Source: Sphingopyxis sp. MSC1_008
Lineage (GTDB): Bacteria; Pseudomonadota; Alphaproteobacteria; Sphingomonadales; Sphingomonadaceae
Assembly: GCF_023197165.1 (NCBI RefSeq)
Contig: NZ_JALPRD010000007.1
Location: 186,001 to 250,000 of the forward strand
DNA: 64,000 nt
Direction: 5' to 3'
Shown: positions 1 to 10,253 of the stretch, one piece after another
Position numbering within the stretch: the first letter of the stretch is position 1
Layout: the number at the start of each line of letters is the position of its first letter
Translations under genes and position numbers: made by a program
Notes under the pieces: generated by a model
The model's database searches: none
Told to the model about the DNA's origin: nothing
Seen by the model: the letters and a program-made list of their open reading frames with translations, nothing else

Positions 1-1
1 C

Positions 2-1360
2 CCGCGCGTCTTCTACGAAAAGGACGCGAACGGAAAGATCGTCCACTACAGCCCGTACGACGGCAAGGTCCACGACGGCTATATGTTCACCGACAACGGG
101 TTCTGGGACACGTGGCGCGCGGTCTTCCCCTTCTTCGCGCTGATGTATCCCGACCTCGACAGCCAGATCATGCAGGGGCTGGTCAACACTTATAAGGAGG
201 GCGGCTGGCTGCCCGAATGGGCGAGCCCCGGCTATCGCAACGTGATGATCGGGTCGAACTCGGCGAACCTCATCGCCGACGCCTATCTCAACGGTGTGCG
301 TGGTTTCGACGTCGAGACGCTCTACGAAGCGATGATCAAGAACGCGACGACCAGCGAGGGCCGTCCGAAGGACAAGGCGGGCAAGGTCATCGCCGCGGTC
401 GGGCGCGAGGGCGCCGAATATTACAACCAGCTCGGCTATGTCCCCTATGACGTCGACATCAACGAAAATGCCGCGCGCACGCTCGAATATGCGACCGCCG
501 ACTTCTCGATCGCGCAGCTCGCGAAAGCACTCGGCAAGGACGCCGATGCGAAGAAATATCGCGAGCGCGCGCTGAATTATCAGAAGCTCTACGACAATCA
601 GAGCGGCTGGATCCGCGGCCGCAACAAGGATGGATCGTGGGCGACCCCCTTCAACCCCTACAAATGGGGCGATGCCTTCACCGAGGGTAACGCGCTCCAT
701 TACAGCTGGGCGGTGATGCAGGACGTCCAGGGGCTGATGAACCTGATGGGCGGACGGCAGAAATTCGTCGAGCGGCTCGACGCGATCTTCACCACCCCGC
801 CGATCTTCGACGAAAGCTATTATGGCCAGGTGATCCACGAGATCCGCGAGATGCAGATCGTCGACATGGGTCAATATGCCCATGGCAACCAGCCGATCCA
901 GCACATGCCCTATCTCTATAATTGGGCGGGTGCGCCGTGGAAGACGCAGCACCATGTGCGCGACATCATGGCGAAGCTCTACTCGTCGGCGCCCGACGGC
1001 TATCCGGGCGATGAGGATAATGGCCAGACCTCGGCCTGGTATGTCTTCTCGGCCTTGGGCTTCTATCCGGTTGCGTCGGCGACGGGCGAATATGCGATCG
1101 GCAGCCCGCTGTTCCAAAAGGCGGTGCTGACGATGCCGAACGGCAAGACGCTGACGATCAACGCCGCGAACAACAGCAATGCGAACGTCTATCTCCAGTC
1201 GGTCGCGCTCGGCGGGAAGCCGCAGAGCAAGACCTATTTCACCCACGGCGCTTTGTCGCAGGGCGGCACGGTCGACTTCGTGATGGGCGCCAAACCCAAC
1301 AAGCAATGGGGCACTGCCCCCGCCGATGCGCCCTTCTCGATCAGCGCGCCTTCCAAATGA
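2..1360 (+). CDS. GH92 alpha-mannosidase, C-terminal part (cut by window edge), Gln variant
   Basis: The reading frame is open from base 2, so the gene starts upstream of the window. The visible part is the C-terminal catalytic domain of glycoside hydrolase family 92, calcium-dependent exo-alpha-mannosidases. Family landmarks are FWDTWR near the start, [18 protein letters not shown] and the terminal WGTAPAD. Other GH92 proteins here have HGNEP at the catalytic-acid position; this one has HGNQP, with the Gln codon CAG at 890-892. From memory, Gln at this position is reported in the mannosyl-phosphate uncapping enzyme CcGH92_5, whose phosphate leaving group needs no acid. The substrate could therefore be mannose-1-phosphate diesters rather than plain mannosides. 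It lies 14 bp before the GH125 gene and is probably co-transcribed with it. Family assignment is firm; the substrate is inference. Confidence 0.93.
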   Translation, partial: PRVFYEKDANGKIVHYSPYDGKVHDGYMFTDNGFWDTWRAVFPFFALMYPDLDSQIMQGLVNTYKEGGWLPEWASPGYRNVMIGSNSANLIADAYLNGVRGFDVETLYEAMIKNATTSEGRPKDKAGKVIAAVGREGAEYYNQLGYVPYDVDINENAARTLEYATADFSIAQLAKALGKDADAKKYRERALNYQKLYDNQSGWIRGRNKDGSWATPFNPYKWGDAFTEGNALHYSWAVMQDVQGLMNLMGGRQKFVERLDAIFTTPPIFDESYYGQVIHEIREMQIVDMGQYAHGNQPIQHMPYLYNWAGAPWKTQHHVRDIMAKLYSSAPDGYPGDEDNGQTSAWYVFSALGFYPVASATGEYAIGSPLFQKAVLTMPNGKTLTINAANNSNANVYLQSVALGGKPQSKTYFTHGALSQGGTVDFVMGAKPNKQWGTAPADAPFSISAPSK

Positions 1361-1374
1361 TTTCGGAGATGAGC

Positions 1375-2811
1375 ATGACCCCCAACCGCCGCGAGATTAT
1401 GGCCGGCGCCGGCGCACTCGCGCTGGCGGCCGCGATGCCTGCCGCCGCACGCTCCGCCGGTGCCTTCGCCAGCAAGCGCCCCGCACCCGCGCAGCGCGCC
1501 TTCACCAGTCCCGCGATCGAGGCCGAGATCGCGCGCGTGAAGGCGAAGATCGCCGACCCCGAACTCGCCTGGCTGTTCGAGAATTGCTACCCGAACACGC
1601 TCGACACGACGGTGCAGACGGGCACGCTCGACGGCCGTCCCGACACCTTCGTCATCACCGGCGATATCGAGGCGATGTGGCTGCGCGACAGCTCGGCGCA
1701 GGTGCAGCCCTACATCCATCTCGTCGCCAAGGACGCGAAGCTCAAGCGGCTGTTCCAGGGGCTGATCCAGCGGCAGGCGCGCTGCATCCTGATCGACCCC
1801 TATGCCAATGCGTTCGACAAGGATCCGAACGCGCCGTCGAAGCTCGAATGGTCGCAGACCGACAAGACCGAGATGAAGCCGGGCGTCGCCGAGCGGAAGT
1901 GGGAAATCGACTCGCTCTGCTACGCAATGCGCCTGTCCCATGAATATTGGACGCGCACGAAGGACAAAGCACCCTTCGACGACACATGGTCGCGCGCGAT
2001 GAAGCTCGCGGTGGCGACCTTCCGCGAACAGCAGCGCAAGGACGGCCCGGGGCCATACAGCTTCCAGCGCCCCGCGCTCCAGCCGACCGACAGCCTGATG
2101 CTCGGCGGTTATGGCGCGCCGACGAAGAAGGTCGGGCTGATCCACTCGATGTTCCGCCCGTCGGACGATGCGTGCCTTTATCCCTTCCTCATCCCGTCGA
2201 ACCTCTTCGCGGTGTCGGTGCTGCGCAAGATCGCCTCCGTCCACCGCGAGGCGCGCGGCGATAATGCGGCGGCAACCGACGCCGAGGCGCTCGCCGCCGA
2301 GGTCGAGGCCGCGCTGAAGGCGCATGCGCTGATCGACGATGGCAAGGGCGGTCAGGTCTGGGCCTATGAGATCGACGGCTTCGGCAACTATGTCTTCATG
2401 GACGACGCCAATGTGCCGAGCCTGTCGGGGCTGCCGCTGATCGAGGTAGTCGACAAGAACGACCCGCTCTTCCTGCGCACCGCGGCGCTCGCCTGGTCCG
2501 ATCGCAATCCCTATTTCTTCAAGGGCACGGCGGCCGAGGGGATCGGCGGCCCGCACATCGGGCTCGACATGATCTGGCCGATGTCGATCATCACCCGCGC
2601 AATGAACGCCGACGACGATGCGACGATCCTGCAGTGCCTGCGCTGGCTGAAGACGACGCACGGCGGCACCGGCTTCATGCACGAAAGCTTCCACAAGGAT
2701 GATCCCAAGAACTTCACGCGCAGCTGGTTCGCCTGGGCCAACGCGCTGTTCGGTCAGCTGATCGTCGAGGTCGCCGACAAGCGCCCCGCGCTGCTGTCGC
2801 GGCCGCTGTGA
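1375..2811 (+). CDS. GH125 exo-alpha-1,6-mannosidase, Tat-type leader
   Basis: About 478 residues, the usual GH125 length. GH125 enzymes remove terminal alpha-1,6-linked mannose from N-glycans or mannan. Family signatures visible are [16 protein letters not shown] near residue 100, [43 protein letters not shown] and the C-terminal [14 protein letters not shown]. The N-terminus [22 protein letters not shown] looks like a twin-arginine leader, so export to the periplasm is likely. I chose ATG 1375 because CGGAG at 1364-1368 is well spaced for it, while the ATG at 1369 directly abuts that sequence. It sits between two GH92 genes, which fits stepwise trimming of alpha-1,2/1,3 and alpha-1,6 mannose. 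Confidence in the family is high. Confidence 0.93.
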   Translation: MTPNRREIMAGAGALALAAAMPAAARSAGAFASKRPAPAQRAFTSPAIEAEIARVKAKIADPELAWLFENCYPNTLDTTVQTGTLDGRPDTFVITGDIEAMWLRDSSAQVQPYIHLVAKDAKLKRLFQGLIQRQARCILIDPYANAFDKDPNAPSKLEWSQTDKTEMKPGVAERKWEIDSLCYAMRLSHEYWTRTKDKAPFDDTWSRAMKLAVATFREQQRKDGPGPYSFQRPALQPTDSLMLGGYGAPTKKVGLIHSMFRPSDDACLYPFLIPSNLFAVSVLRKIASVHREARGDNAAATDAEALAAEVEAALKAHALIDDGKGGQVWAYEIDGFGNYVFMDDANVPSLSGLPLIEVVDKNDPLFLRTAALAWSDRNPYFFKGTAAEGIGGPHIGLDMIWPMSIITRAMNADDDATILQCLRWLKTTHGGTGFMHESFHKDDPKNFTRSWFAWANALFGQLIVEVADKRPALLSRPL

Positions 2812-2825
2812 GCGGGAAGGGGACG

Positions 2826-5162
2826 ATGATCACGACCAGCCGCCGGCAGCTTCTCGCGACCACGGGCCTGCTCGCGCTCGGCGGTGCGATTCCCGCGGGC
2901 TGCTCGCGTGTCGCGGGCGGAGGCGAGGTGCTTGCGATCGGCAAGCCCAACCTCTTCATCGGCACCGGCGGACACGGCCACACCTTCCCCGGCGCGTCGC
3001 TGCCGTTCGGGATGGCGCAGCTCAGCCCCGATACGAACACGCATGGCTGGGATGCCTGCTCGGGCTATCACCAGAAAGATGGCTCGATCATGGGGTTCAG
3101 CCACACGCATTTGTCGGGCACCGGCATCGGCGACATGCTCGATATTCTCGTCGTGCCGACGCGGCGCGAGCTGAAGCTCGAACCCGGAACGATCGAGAAA
3201 CCCGGCGAGGGCTATCGCCAGCGTTATTCGGACGAACATGCCGAACCTGGCTATTACCGCGTGAAGCTCGAAACCGGCGTGCTCGCCGAGCTCACCGTCA
3301 CCGAACGCTGCGGGCTGCACCGCTATCGCTTCGGGCAAGGGCCGGGGCATATCCTGATCGATTTCGCGCACGCGATCGAGGATGACTGGGACAAGGGTAT
3401 CGTCGTCGAGGACGCGTCGCTCGACCTCGGCGACGATGGCATGCTCACCGGCGGGCGGCAGGTCAATCGCTGGGCCAAGGGCCGGCGCATCCATTTCGCG
3501 ATGCAGATATCGCGGAGGCCAGATCGCGTGCAATTTTTCGGCGACGACGGTACCCCTGCCCCCGATGGCGCGAAGTCGATAAAAGGCAACAAACTCAAGG
3601 TCGCCTTCTTCTTCGACGATGCCGGTGGCCAGCCGATCCTGATCAAGACAGGGCTTTCGGCGGTCGACGTAAAAGGCGCGCGCGACGCGCTGGCGCAGGA
3701 GGTTCCCGCCTGGGACTTCGACGGCGCCGTCAAGGCCGCGCGCGGCACCTGGGCGAAGGCGCTCGGCGGCATCCGCGTGTCGGGCGGCACCGAGGCGCAG
3801 CGCACGATCATGACGAGCGCGCTCTATCACGCGCAGCTCGCGCCGACGCTCTTCACCGACCGCGACGGCCGCTATGTCGGGCTCGACCGGCAGGTGCATG
3901 AAGCGGCGAAAGGCGAGGAGGCGTTCAGCACCTATTCGCTGTGGGACACCTATCGCGCGCTCCATCCGCTGCTGACGCTGATCGACCCCGCGCGCGCCGC
4001 GTTGCTCGTGCGCGACATCTGCCGCCAGACCGCGCAGAGCCCGGCGGGGCCGCTCGTCTGGCCGCTGCAGGGGGTCGAGACCGCGTGCATGATCGGCTGG
4101 CACGGGGTGTCGGTGCTCGCCGAGGCGCAAGCCAAGGGCATCAAGGCCGATTATGCCGCCGCCTGGCCGAACATTCGCCGCCGCGCGTTCGACCGCGATT
4201 ACAACGATATCGACAGCACATTGGGCCGCGGCTTCTATTACGACCTCGGCTATATCCCGTGCGACGAGGTGTGGGAATCGGTCAGCCGGACGCAGGAATA
4301 TGCCTATGACGACTGGGCGATGGCGCATCTCGCCGATGCGGTCGGCGCGAAGGATGACGCGGCGGCGCTGCGGAAACGCGCGCAAAACTACCGCGGAGTC
4401 ATCGACCCCGAAACGCGCTTCGCGCGCCCGCGCTTCAAGGATGGCAGCTGGTGGAAGGATTATGACCCGGTCCAGATCGGCCACAATGTCAAAAAGTGGC
4501 GCGACTATACCGAGGCGAACGGCTGGCAGGCGACCTTCCTCAATCAGCACGACATCTATGGCCTGATCGATCATTTCGGCGGCGACGCGGCGTTCGAAAA
4601 GCAGCTCGACGCGCTGTTCAACGCGCCCTCGACCTTGCCCGACAATGCGCCGCCCGACATTTCGGGGCTCGTCGGCCAATATGCGCATGGCAATGAGCCG
4701 AACCACCATGTCGCCTATATGTACGCCTATTGCGGCGCGCCCGCGAAAACGCAGGCGATGATCCGGCGGCTGCTCGCCGAAATGTACAAGAACGACCCCG
4801 ACGGCGTGATCGGCAACGACGATTGCGGCCAGATGAGCGCGTGGTTCATCCTCTCGGCGCTCGGCTTCTACCCGGTCGACCCGGTGAGCGCGATCTACGT
4901 CTTCGGCTCGCCTTTGTTCGATGTCGCCGAGGTGACGGTGGGGGCGGGCAAGACGCTGACCGTCCGCGCCGAGGGCAACGGCGCCGACCGTCCTTACGTG
5001 CAGTCGGTCAGTTGGAACGGCAAGCCGTGGAGCAAGAACTGGATCGCGCACGCCGACCTGATCGGCGGCGGCGAGCTCGTTTTCGAGATGGGCGCGAAGC
5101 CGTCAGAGTTCGGCACCGCCAAGGCCGACCGTCCTCCTTCCTTCGATTCGGCTCCCGCATGA
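2826..5162 (+). CDS. GH92 alpha-mannosidase, predicted Tat-exported lipoprotein
   Basis: About 778 residues, full length for GH92. Family motifs run in order: GGHGHTFPGASLPFGMAQLSPD near residue 50, GFSHTHLSGTG, FSTYSLWDTYRALHP, YAHGNEPNHH with the presumed catalytic-acid Glu near residue 624, and GNDDCGQMSAW with the usual acidic pair. The N-terminus has SRRQLLATTG followed by IPAGC, so a twin-arginine lipoprotein anchored in a membrane is likely. ATG 2826 is preferred over GTG 2808 because GGGAAGGGG precedes it at good spacing. The gene follows the GH125 gene with a 14 bp gap and looks like part of the same operon. Linkage specificity (alpha-1,2, 1,3 or 1,4) cannot be read from the sequence. 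Confidence 0.93.
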   Translation: MITTSRRQLLATTGLLALGGAIPAGCSRVAGGGEVLAIGKPNLFIGTGGHGHTFPGASLPFGMAQLSPDTNTHGWDACSGYHQKDGSIMGFSHTHLSGTGIGDMLDILVVPTRRELKLEPGTIEKPGEGYRQRYSDEHAEPGYYRVKLETGVLAELTVTERCGLHRYRFGQGPGHILIDFAHAIEDDWDKGIVVEDASLDLGDDGMLTGGRQVNRWAKGRRIHFAMQISRRPDRVQFFGDDGTPAPDGAKSIKGNKLKVAFFFDDAGGQPILIKTGLSAVDVKGARDALAQEVPAWDFDGAVKAARGTWAKALGGIRVSGGTEAQRTIMTSALYHAQLAPTLFTDRDGRYVGLDRQVHEAAKGEEAFSTYSLWDTYRALHPLLTLIDPARAALLVRDICRQTAQSPAGPLVWPLQGVETACMIGWHGVSVLAEAQAKGIKADYAAAWPNIRRRAFDRDYNDIDSTLGRGFYYDLGYIPCDEVWESVSRTQEYAYDDWAMAHLADAVGAKDDAAALRKRAQNYRGVIDPETRFARPRFKDGSWWKDYDPVQIGHNVKKWRDYTEANGWQATFLNQHDIYGLIDHFGGDAAFEKQLDALFNAPSTLPDNAPPDISGLVGQYAHGNEPNHHVAYMYAYCGAPAKTQAMIRRLLAEMYKNDPDGVIGNDDCGQMSAWFILSALGFYPVDPVSAIYVFGSPLFDVAEVTVGAGKTLTVRAEGNGADRPYVQSVSWNGKPWSKNWIAHADLIGGGELVFEMGAKPSEFGTAKADRPPSFDSAPA

Positions 5163-5342
5163 GACAGGCTAAAGACAAGTTTTTGGTAGCGAAAAGAAAA
5201 TGATAAGAACGGAATCCCTCGTGAAACCTCTCCCAATCCCGCCATCAGTCGGAACTGAAACGCTGTTTTTGTTTGCCCGCCGGGCTTCGGCCTTGCGCTG
5301 CGCCCCGGCGCCCTTCAGAAACCTCGGCGATCGAGCGAGGGG

Positions 5343-6287
5343 ATGGCGCTGATGGATGGTCCTGTAACAGACCGCGGCGAGACGCGCCTGTTCGCCGGCG
5401 TCGAGCTTGGCGGCACCAAATGCGTCTGCACGCTTGCCGCGGGGCCCGGCAACATCCGCGACCAGCGGACGATCGCGACAACCGTGCCATGGGAAACGCT
5501 GCCCGCGATCAAGGCGGTGCTCGATGAATGGGCGGGATCGCATGGCTTTTGCGGTCTTGGCATCGCATCCTTCGGCCCGATCCGGGTCGATCCTGCCAAA
5601 GCCGATTATGGCCAGATCGGCGCGACGAACAAACCCGATTGGGAGGGCGCCGACCTGCTCGGCCCGCTCAAAGCGGCATTCGCGGTGCCGATCGGTTTCG
5701 ACACCGACGTCAATGGCGCTGCGCTCGCCGAAATCCGCTGGGGCAGCGGCCGCGGCCTCGACGATTTCGCCTATGTCACCGTCGGCACCGGGGTCGGGGT
5801 CGGGCTGATCGTCCATGGCAAGCCGACGCGCGGTTTCAGCCACAGCGAGATCGGTCATGTCTTGGTGCCGCGCCTGAAGGGCGACGACATGGCGAGCGTT
5901 TGCCGTTTCCACGATGACTGCGTCGAGGGATTGGCATCGGGTACGGCGCTTAAGGCTCGGCTGGGCGGTCGGTCGTTGTCTGATGTGGCGGCAGATGATC
6001 CGGTGTGGGAGCCGATCGTGCACACACTCGCGACAATGGTACATGACCTCGCCTGCACGACCGGTCCAATGCGTGTCGCGATGGGCGGCGGCGTTCTCTC
6101 CGGCCAGCCGCACCTGCTTCCGCGGATCAACGCGAAGCTTGAGGTCAGCCTTGCCGACTATATGCAGCTTCCCGGCTACGGCGCTTATGTCATCTCGCCC
6201 GAACTCGGGACGATGGCGGGTCCGCTGGGCGCAATCGCGCTGGCGATGGAGGCGGTCGAAAGCGCCGGAACCTATGCGCCCCGGTGA
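5343..6287 (+). CDS. ROK-family sugar kinase (fructokinase/mannokinase type)
   Basis: A 314-residue ROK protein. The phosphate-binding segment GVELGGTKCVCTLA is near the N-terminus, FDTDVNGAALAE holds the likely catalytic Asp, and the zinc-binding stretch GHVLVPRLK to CRFHDDCVEGLASG has the His/Cys pattern of fructokinase-type ROK enzymes. Such enzymes phosphorylate fructose or mannose with ATP in the cytoplasm. Between GH92 and GH125 genes, phosphorylating mannose released by the mannosidases is the sensible role. The 180 bp before it is the only sizeable gap in this module and may carry a promoter. ATG 5352 is an alternative start; GAGGGG lies just upstream of both. Confidence 0.88.
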   Translation: MALMDGPVTDRGETRLFAGVELGGTKCVCTLAAGPGNIRDQRTIATTVPWETLPAIKAVLDEWAGSHGFCGLGIASFGPIRVDPAKADYGQIGATNKPDWEGADLLGPLKAAFAVPIGFDTDVNGAALAEIRWGSGRGLDDFAYVTVGTGVGVGLIVHGKPTRGFSHSEIGHVLVPRLKGDDMASVCRFHDDCVEGLASGTALKARLGGRSLSDVAADDPVWEPIVHTLATMVHDLACTTGPMRVAMGGGVLSGQPHLLPRINAKLEVSLADYMQLPGYGAYVISPELGTMAGPLGAIALAMEAVESAGTYAPR

Positions 6288-6345
6288 AGGCGCAGCTTCG
6301 CGTTCGCGGTTGGACAGCGCGACCGCGCGGCGGCACAAGGGCGTG

Positions 6346-8667
6346 ATGAAACGCCTGTCCGCCGCCGCCGCGCTGCTCGCTCTTATGCCGATCCAGTCCT
6401 TCGCCGAACAACCGGCTCCCGATCCGCTCGGCTTCGTCGACCCGATGATCGGCACCGGCCCCGAAGGCCACACCTTCCCCGGCGCCACCGCGCCCTTCGG
6501 CATGGTCCAGCTGTCGCCCGACACCGACGCGACATGCCAGATCCGCGACTGTTACGACCATGCCGCGGGTTATAGCTACAACGACCCGACGATCCAGGGG
6601 TTCAGCCACACGCATTTTTCAGGCGCGGGCCATTCGGACCTCGGCGACATCCTTGTCATGCCGCAGGTCGGTGACTTCAAGCTCGATCCGGGCGATCCGA
6701 AACAGCCCGGCTCGGGTTATCGCCAGCGGTTCGACCATGCGACCGAAAAGGCGAGCCCCGGCTATTATGCCGTCACGCTCGCCGATAGCGGCATCCGCGC
6801 CGAACTCACCGCAGGCACGCGCGTCGGCATCCACCGCTACAGCTTCCCCGCGGGCAAGGACGCGCACCTGCTGCTCGACCTGCGCTCGTCGCTCTATGAT
6901 TATCCGGGCAAGATTCTCTGGTCGGGGCTGCACCTTCGCCCCGACGGCACGCTTACCGGTTTCCGCGAGACGCGCGGCTGGGCGCCGGGGCGCAAGCTCT
7001 ATTTCGCGATGCGCTTCTCGGCGCCGCTCAAAGGCCATGCCTTCCTCGATCGCGACGAGAAGGTCGCGTACAAGGGCTTTCAGGCGCCGGGTCGTGGCAG
7101 CGATGCGCTGGCCGAAAAGCTCGGCAAGGCGCTCGAAGCGCGGCTCGATTTCGGCGCGCTGACCGCGCCGCTCGAAGTGCGCGTTGCACTCTCGGGCGTC
7201 GATGAGGCCGGCGCCGTCGCTAACCTCGATGCAGAAGGCGCCGGTTTCGACGCTGTCCGCGCCCGCACCGAAGGCGAATGGCGCAAGGCGCTCGGCGCGC
7301 TTCAGATCGAAGCGCCCGCGCCGATGCGCACCAACCTCTACACCGCGCTCTATCACAGCCTGCTCGCGCCGAGCGTGTGGAGCGACGTCGACGGGCGCTA
7401 TCGCGGTCCCGACGATCAGGTCCACGCCGCGAAGGACTTCACCTTCCGCTCGACCTTTTCGCTCTGGGACACGTTCCGCGCGCAGCACCCGTTGCTGACA
7501 CTCGTCCAGCCCGATGCGACAAACACCGACATCGTCAAATCGCTCGTCGCGAGCCGCAAGGCGAGCCCGCACGGCATCCTGCCCGTCTGGCAATTCCACG
7601 GCCGCGAAACCTGGACGATGATCGGCTATCACGCGGTCCCGGTAATCGCCGACGCCTATATGAAGGGCGTAGGCGATTTCGACGCGAACGAAGCTTTGGA
7701 CGCGATGGTGGCGAGCGCCGAATATGCCCCTTATGGCGGACTCGCCGACTATATGAAGCTCGGCTATGTCGCGATCGACCGCGAGCCCGAGGCGGCATCG
7801 AAGACGGTCGAATATGCCTATGACGACTGGACGATCGCGCGGATGGCCGAGAAGATGGGCCGCAAGGACATCGCCGACCGCTTCTACAAGCGCGCCGGTT
7901 ACTGGCGGAACAGCTTCGATGCCAAGACCGGCTGGCTGCGCGCGCGCAGGACCGACGGCAGCTTCCGCACCCCGTTCGATCCGACCGCGATCAACTATGG
8001 CTCGGATTATACCGAGGGCAATGCCTGGCAATATAGCTGGTTCGTCCCGCAGGATCAGGCCGCGCTCTTCCGCATTCTTGGCGGTGACGCAAAGACCGTC
8101 GCAAAGCTCGACGCGATGTTCGATTACGACAACTCAAAGCTCGACTACAGCCATGCCGAGGATATCGCCGGGCTGATCGGCCAATATATCCACGGCAACG
8201 AACCGAGCCACCATGTCGCCTATCTCTATGCCTATGCGGGTGCGCCGTGGCGGACGCAGGAGCGGCTGAAGCAGATCGTCGACAGCCAGTATAAGCCGAC
8301 CCCCGATGGCCTGTCGGGCAACGACGATCTCGGCCAGATGTCGGGGTGGCTCGTCTTCACCGGGCTCGGCTTCTATCCGGTCGCGCCGGGGTCGAACCAA
8401 TATGTGATCGGCCGGCCCTTCGTCGACCGCGCGGTGCTGAACCTGTCCGAGGGCAAGCGCTTCACCATCGAGACGGAAGGCCTCTCCGATGCGAACCGCT
8501 ATGTCGGCAAGGTCGAACTCAACGGCAAGCCGCTGACGCGCAGCTGGATTTCGGACGCCGAAATCCGCAGCGGCGGAACGCTGCGCTTCACGATGCAGGC
8601 GAAGCCCGACATCACATGGGGCAAGGCGCCCGCCGCGCGCCCCTATTCGCAATCGACGGAGCGCTAG
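6346..8667 (+). CDS. GH92 alpha-mannosidase, Sec-exported
   Basis: About 773 residues. GH92 motifs are complete: GPEGHTFPGATAPFGMVQLSPD, GFSHTHFSGAGHSDLGD, FSLWDTFRAQHP, YIHGNEPSHH with the presumed acid Glu near residue 619, and GNDDLGQMSGWLVFTGLGFYPV. The leader MKRLSAAAALLALMPIQSFA is a typical Sec signal peptide, unlike the Tat/lipoprotein leader of the GH92 at 2826. The reading frame stays open upstream through the kinase gene, but homology and the leader start at ATG 6346. The TAG stop at 8665-8667 overlaps the stop of the convergent antiporter gene by four bases. It is the third GH92 in 8.7 kb, suggesting different linkage preferences or compartments. Confidence 0.93.
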   Translation: MKRLSAAAALLALMPIQSFAEQPAPDPLGFVDPMIGTGPEGHTFPGATAPFGMVQLSPDTDATCQIRDCYDHAAGYSYNDPTIQGFSHTHFSGAGHSDLGDILVMPQVGDFKLDPGDPKQPGSGYRQRFDHATEKASPGYYAVTLADSGIRAELTAGTRVGIHRYSFPAGKDAHLLLDLRSSLYDYPGKILWSGLHLRPDGTLTGFRETRGWAPGRKLYFAMRFSAPLKGHAFLDRDEKVAYKGFQAPGRGSDALAEKLGKALEARLDFGALTAPLEVRVALSGVDEAGAVANLDAEGAGFDAVRARTEGEWRKALGALQIEAPAPMRTNLYTALYHSLLAPSVWSDVDGRYRGPDDQVHAAKDFTFRSTFSLWDTFRAQHPLLTLVQPDATNTDIVKSLVASRKASPHGILPVWQFHGRETWTMIGYHAVPVIADAYMKGVGDFDANEALDAMVASAEYAPYGGLADYMKLGYVAIDREPEAASKTVEYAYDDWTIARMAEKMGRKDIADRFYKRAGYWRNSFDAKTGWLRARRTDGSFRTPFDPTAINYGSDYTEGNAWQYSWFVPQDQAALFRILGGDAKTVAKLDAMFDYDNSKLDYSHAEDIAGLIGQYIHGNEPSHHVAYLYAYAGAPWRTQERLKQIVDSQYKPTPDGLSGNDDLGQMSGWLVFTGLGFYPVAPGSNQYVIGRPFVDRAVLNLSEGKRFTIETEGLSDANRYVGKVELNGKPLTRSWISDAEIRSGGTLRFTMQAKPDITWGKAPAARPYSQSTER

Positions 8668-10253
8668 GTCTGTTGCCCTAGCTGCAGCGTCATCGCCAGT
8701 TCCTCGACGTCGAGGTCGCGTTCGAGTTCGTGGAGGACCTCATCCTCGATCAGCCCGGCGCGGTGGATCCGGATCAACTCGGCGCGCCCGGCGGCAATCG
8801 CCTGGAGCAGGACGTCGAAATGCGAGCGTAAGCCGTCCATCGCGGTGCTCGCGTCGGCCTCGTAACGCTCCATGAAATTCATCCGCTTGCGATGTTCTTC
8901 GAGCATCATCGGATGGATCAGCGTGCCACTCTCGTCATAGGCAAGCCGTTCGATCACGGCGAACCGCGCGCGCGCCATCGCGGCTTCGGCGGCGGGCAGC
9001 GCCATTTTGGCGGGCGGGTCGGTGTCGACCGGCTTCACCGCGCGAATGAGCATGCCAAGGCTCGATCCTTGTGCGACGACGGTTACAAAGATCACCGCGA
9101 AAGCGCAGATCAGCATCAGGTCGCGGCCGGGCATGTCGACGGGGAGGGTCAGCGGCACCGCCAGCGTCACGACGCCGCGCATCCCCGCCCAGCTCAAGAC
9201 CGTCGCCTGCCGCCAGCCCAGCGGGCGAGCGCGTTCGAGTCCCACCTTGCGGGCGATGCCCAGGACGGCCTCTGAACCGAAGACCCAGACGAAGCGCGCG
9301 ATGGTCACGGTGACCACGACTGCGGCGATCAGGATGGTCCACGACAGCGGCATCGCCTCGATCCCGCCGATCCGTTCGATCGCGCCGCGCAGCGAGAAAC
9401 CGATCAGGATGAAAACGAGCGCTTCGAGGACGAACACCATGATGAACCATGCCGAATTTGCGCGAAGGCGGACGTCGGCGGACAAGATCTCATGCTGGTA
9501 CCAGCCCATCGCGAGGCCCGAGGTGACCGTCGCGATCACACCCGACACATGCACCGCTTCGCCCGCGATATAGGCGGCCCAGCACAGCAGGATCGTGATC
9601 AGCATGACGAGCATGCGGTCCTGGAGGCGCTTGGCGAGGAAGATCCAACCCGCGGCGACCAGCGCGCCGACGATCACCCCGCCGATCGCGACAAACGCAA
9701 AACTCTGCACGGCCTCGCCGGTATGGAACACGCCGCTCAGTGTCGCGGCGACCGCGAAGCGGAAGAGGATCAGCCCGGTCGCGTCGTTGAGCAGGCTTTC
9801 GCCTTCGAGCAGCGCTTCGAGCCGCCGCGGCAAATGGACGCCTTTCAACACCGCGCGTGCCGACACCGCGTCGGGCGGCGATACGATCGCGCCGAGCGCG
9901 AAGCAGGCCGCCCAAGGCAGTTCGGGAAGGATCATGTGGACGACCACGCCGACGACGAGCGTCGTGAACACCACCGCACCGACGGCAAGCGACAAGATGC
10001 CGGGAAGGTGACGGCGAAAGCGGCCGAGCGCGGTGAAATAGGCGCCGTCCATCAACAGCGGCGGCAGGAACAGCACGAGCGCGAGTTCGGGGTCGAGCGA
10101 GATTTGGGGCAAGCCGGGGATGAAGGCGAGTGCGCCGCCGCCGACGAGGAGCGCGGTCGCGGGCGGCCAGCGCAGCTTCAGCGCCAGCCAGTGCAACCCG
10201 ATGACGAGCGCGAGCAGGGCGAGGACGAGTTCGAAGGCTTCGACGGCATGCAT
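8664..10253 (-). CDS. CPA1-family Na+/H+ antiporter
   Basis: A 529-residue multi-spanning inner-membrane protein of the cation:proton antiporter 1 (NhaP/NHE) family. Visible signatures are VLFLPPLLMDGAYF, ALGAIVSPPDAVSARAVL with the ion-binding Asp, and EGESLLNDATGLILF. About 12 hydrophobic segments occupy residues 1-410, followed by a charged helical C-terminal tail of about 110 residues, long enough to be regulatory. Its job would be sodium or potassium extrusion and pH homeostasis. It has no clear link to the glycan genes and is convergent with the GH92 gene, with overlapping stop codons. ATG 10253 is the natural start. Confidence 0.92.
   Translation of the reverse strand: MHAVEAFELVLALLALVIGLHWLALKLRWPPATALLVGGGALAFIPGLPQISLDPELALVLFLPPLLMDGAYFTALGRFRRHLPGILSLAVGAVVFTTLVVGVVVHMILPELPWAACFALGAIVSPPDAVSARAVLKGVHLPRRLEALLEGESLLNDATGLILFRFAVAATLSGVFHTGEAVQSFAFVAIGGVIVGALVAAGWIFLAKRLQDRMLVMLITILLCWAAYIAGEAVHVSGVIATVTSGLAMGWYQHEILSADVRLRANSAWFIMVFVLEALVFILIGFSLRGAIERIGGIEAMPLSWTILIAAVVVTVTIARFVWVFGSEAVLGIARKVGLERARPLGWRQATVLSWAGMRGVVTLAVPLTLPVDMPGRDLMLICAFAVIFVTVVAQGSSLGMLIRAVKPVDTDPPAKMALPAAEAAMARARFAVIERLAYDESGTLIHPMMLEEHRKRMNFMERYEADASTAMDGLRSHFDVLLQAIAAGRAELIRIHRAGLIEDEVLHELERDLDVEELAMTLQLGQQT

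Noticed and set aside
2754-5051. Long antisense open frames opposite GH92 and other genes.
   Set aside because: They are typical shadows of high-GC coding sequence: Arg/Ala/His-rich composition and no domain or ribosome-binding site.
5914-6345. N-terminal extension of the GH92 at 6346 overlapping the ROK kinase.
   Set aside because: The extension is the kinase gene read in another frame and carries no GH92 similarity; the signal peptide begins at 6346.
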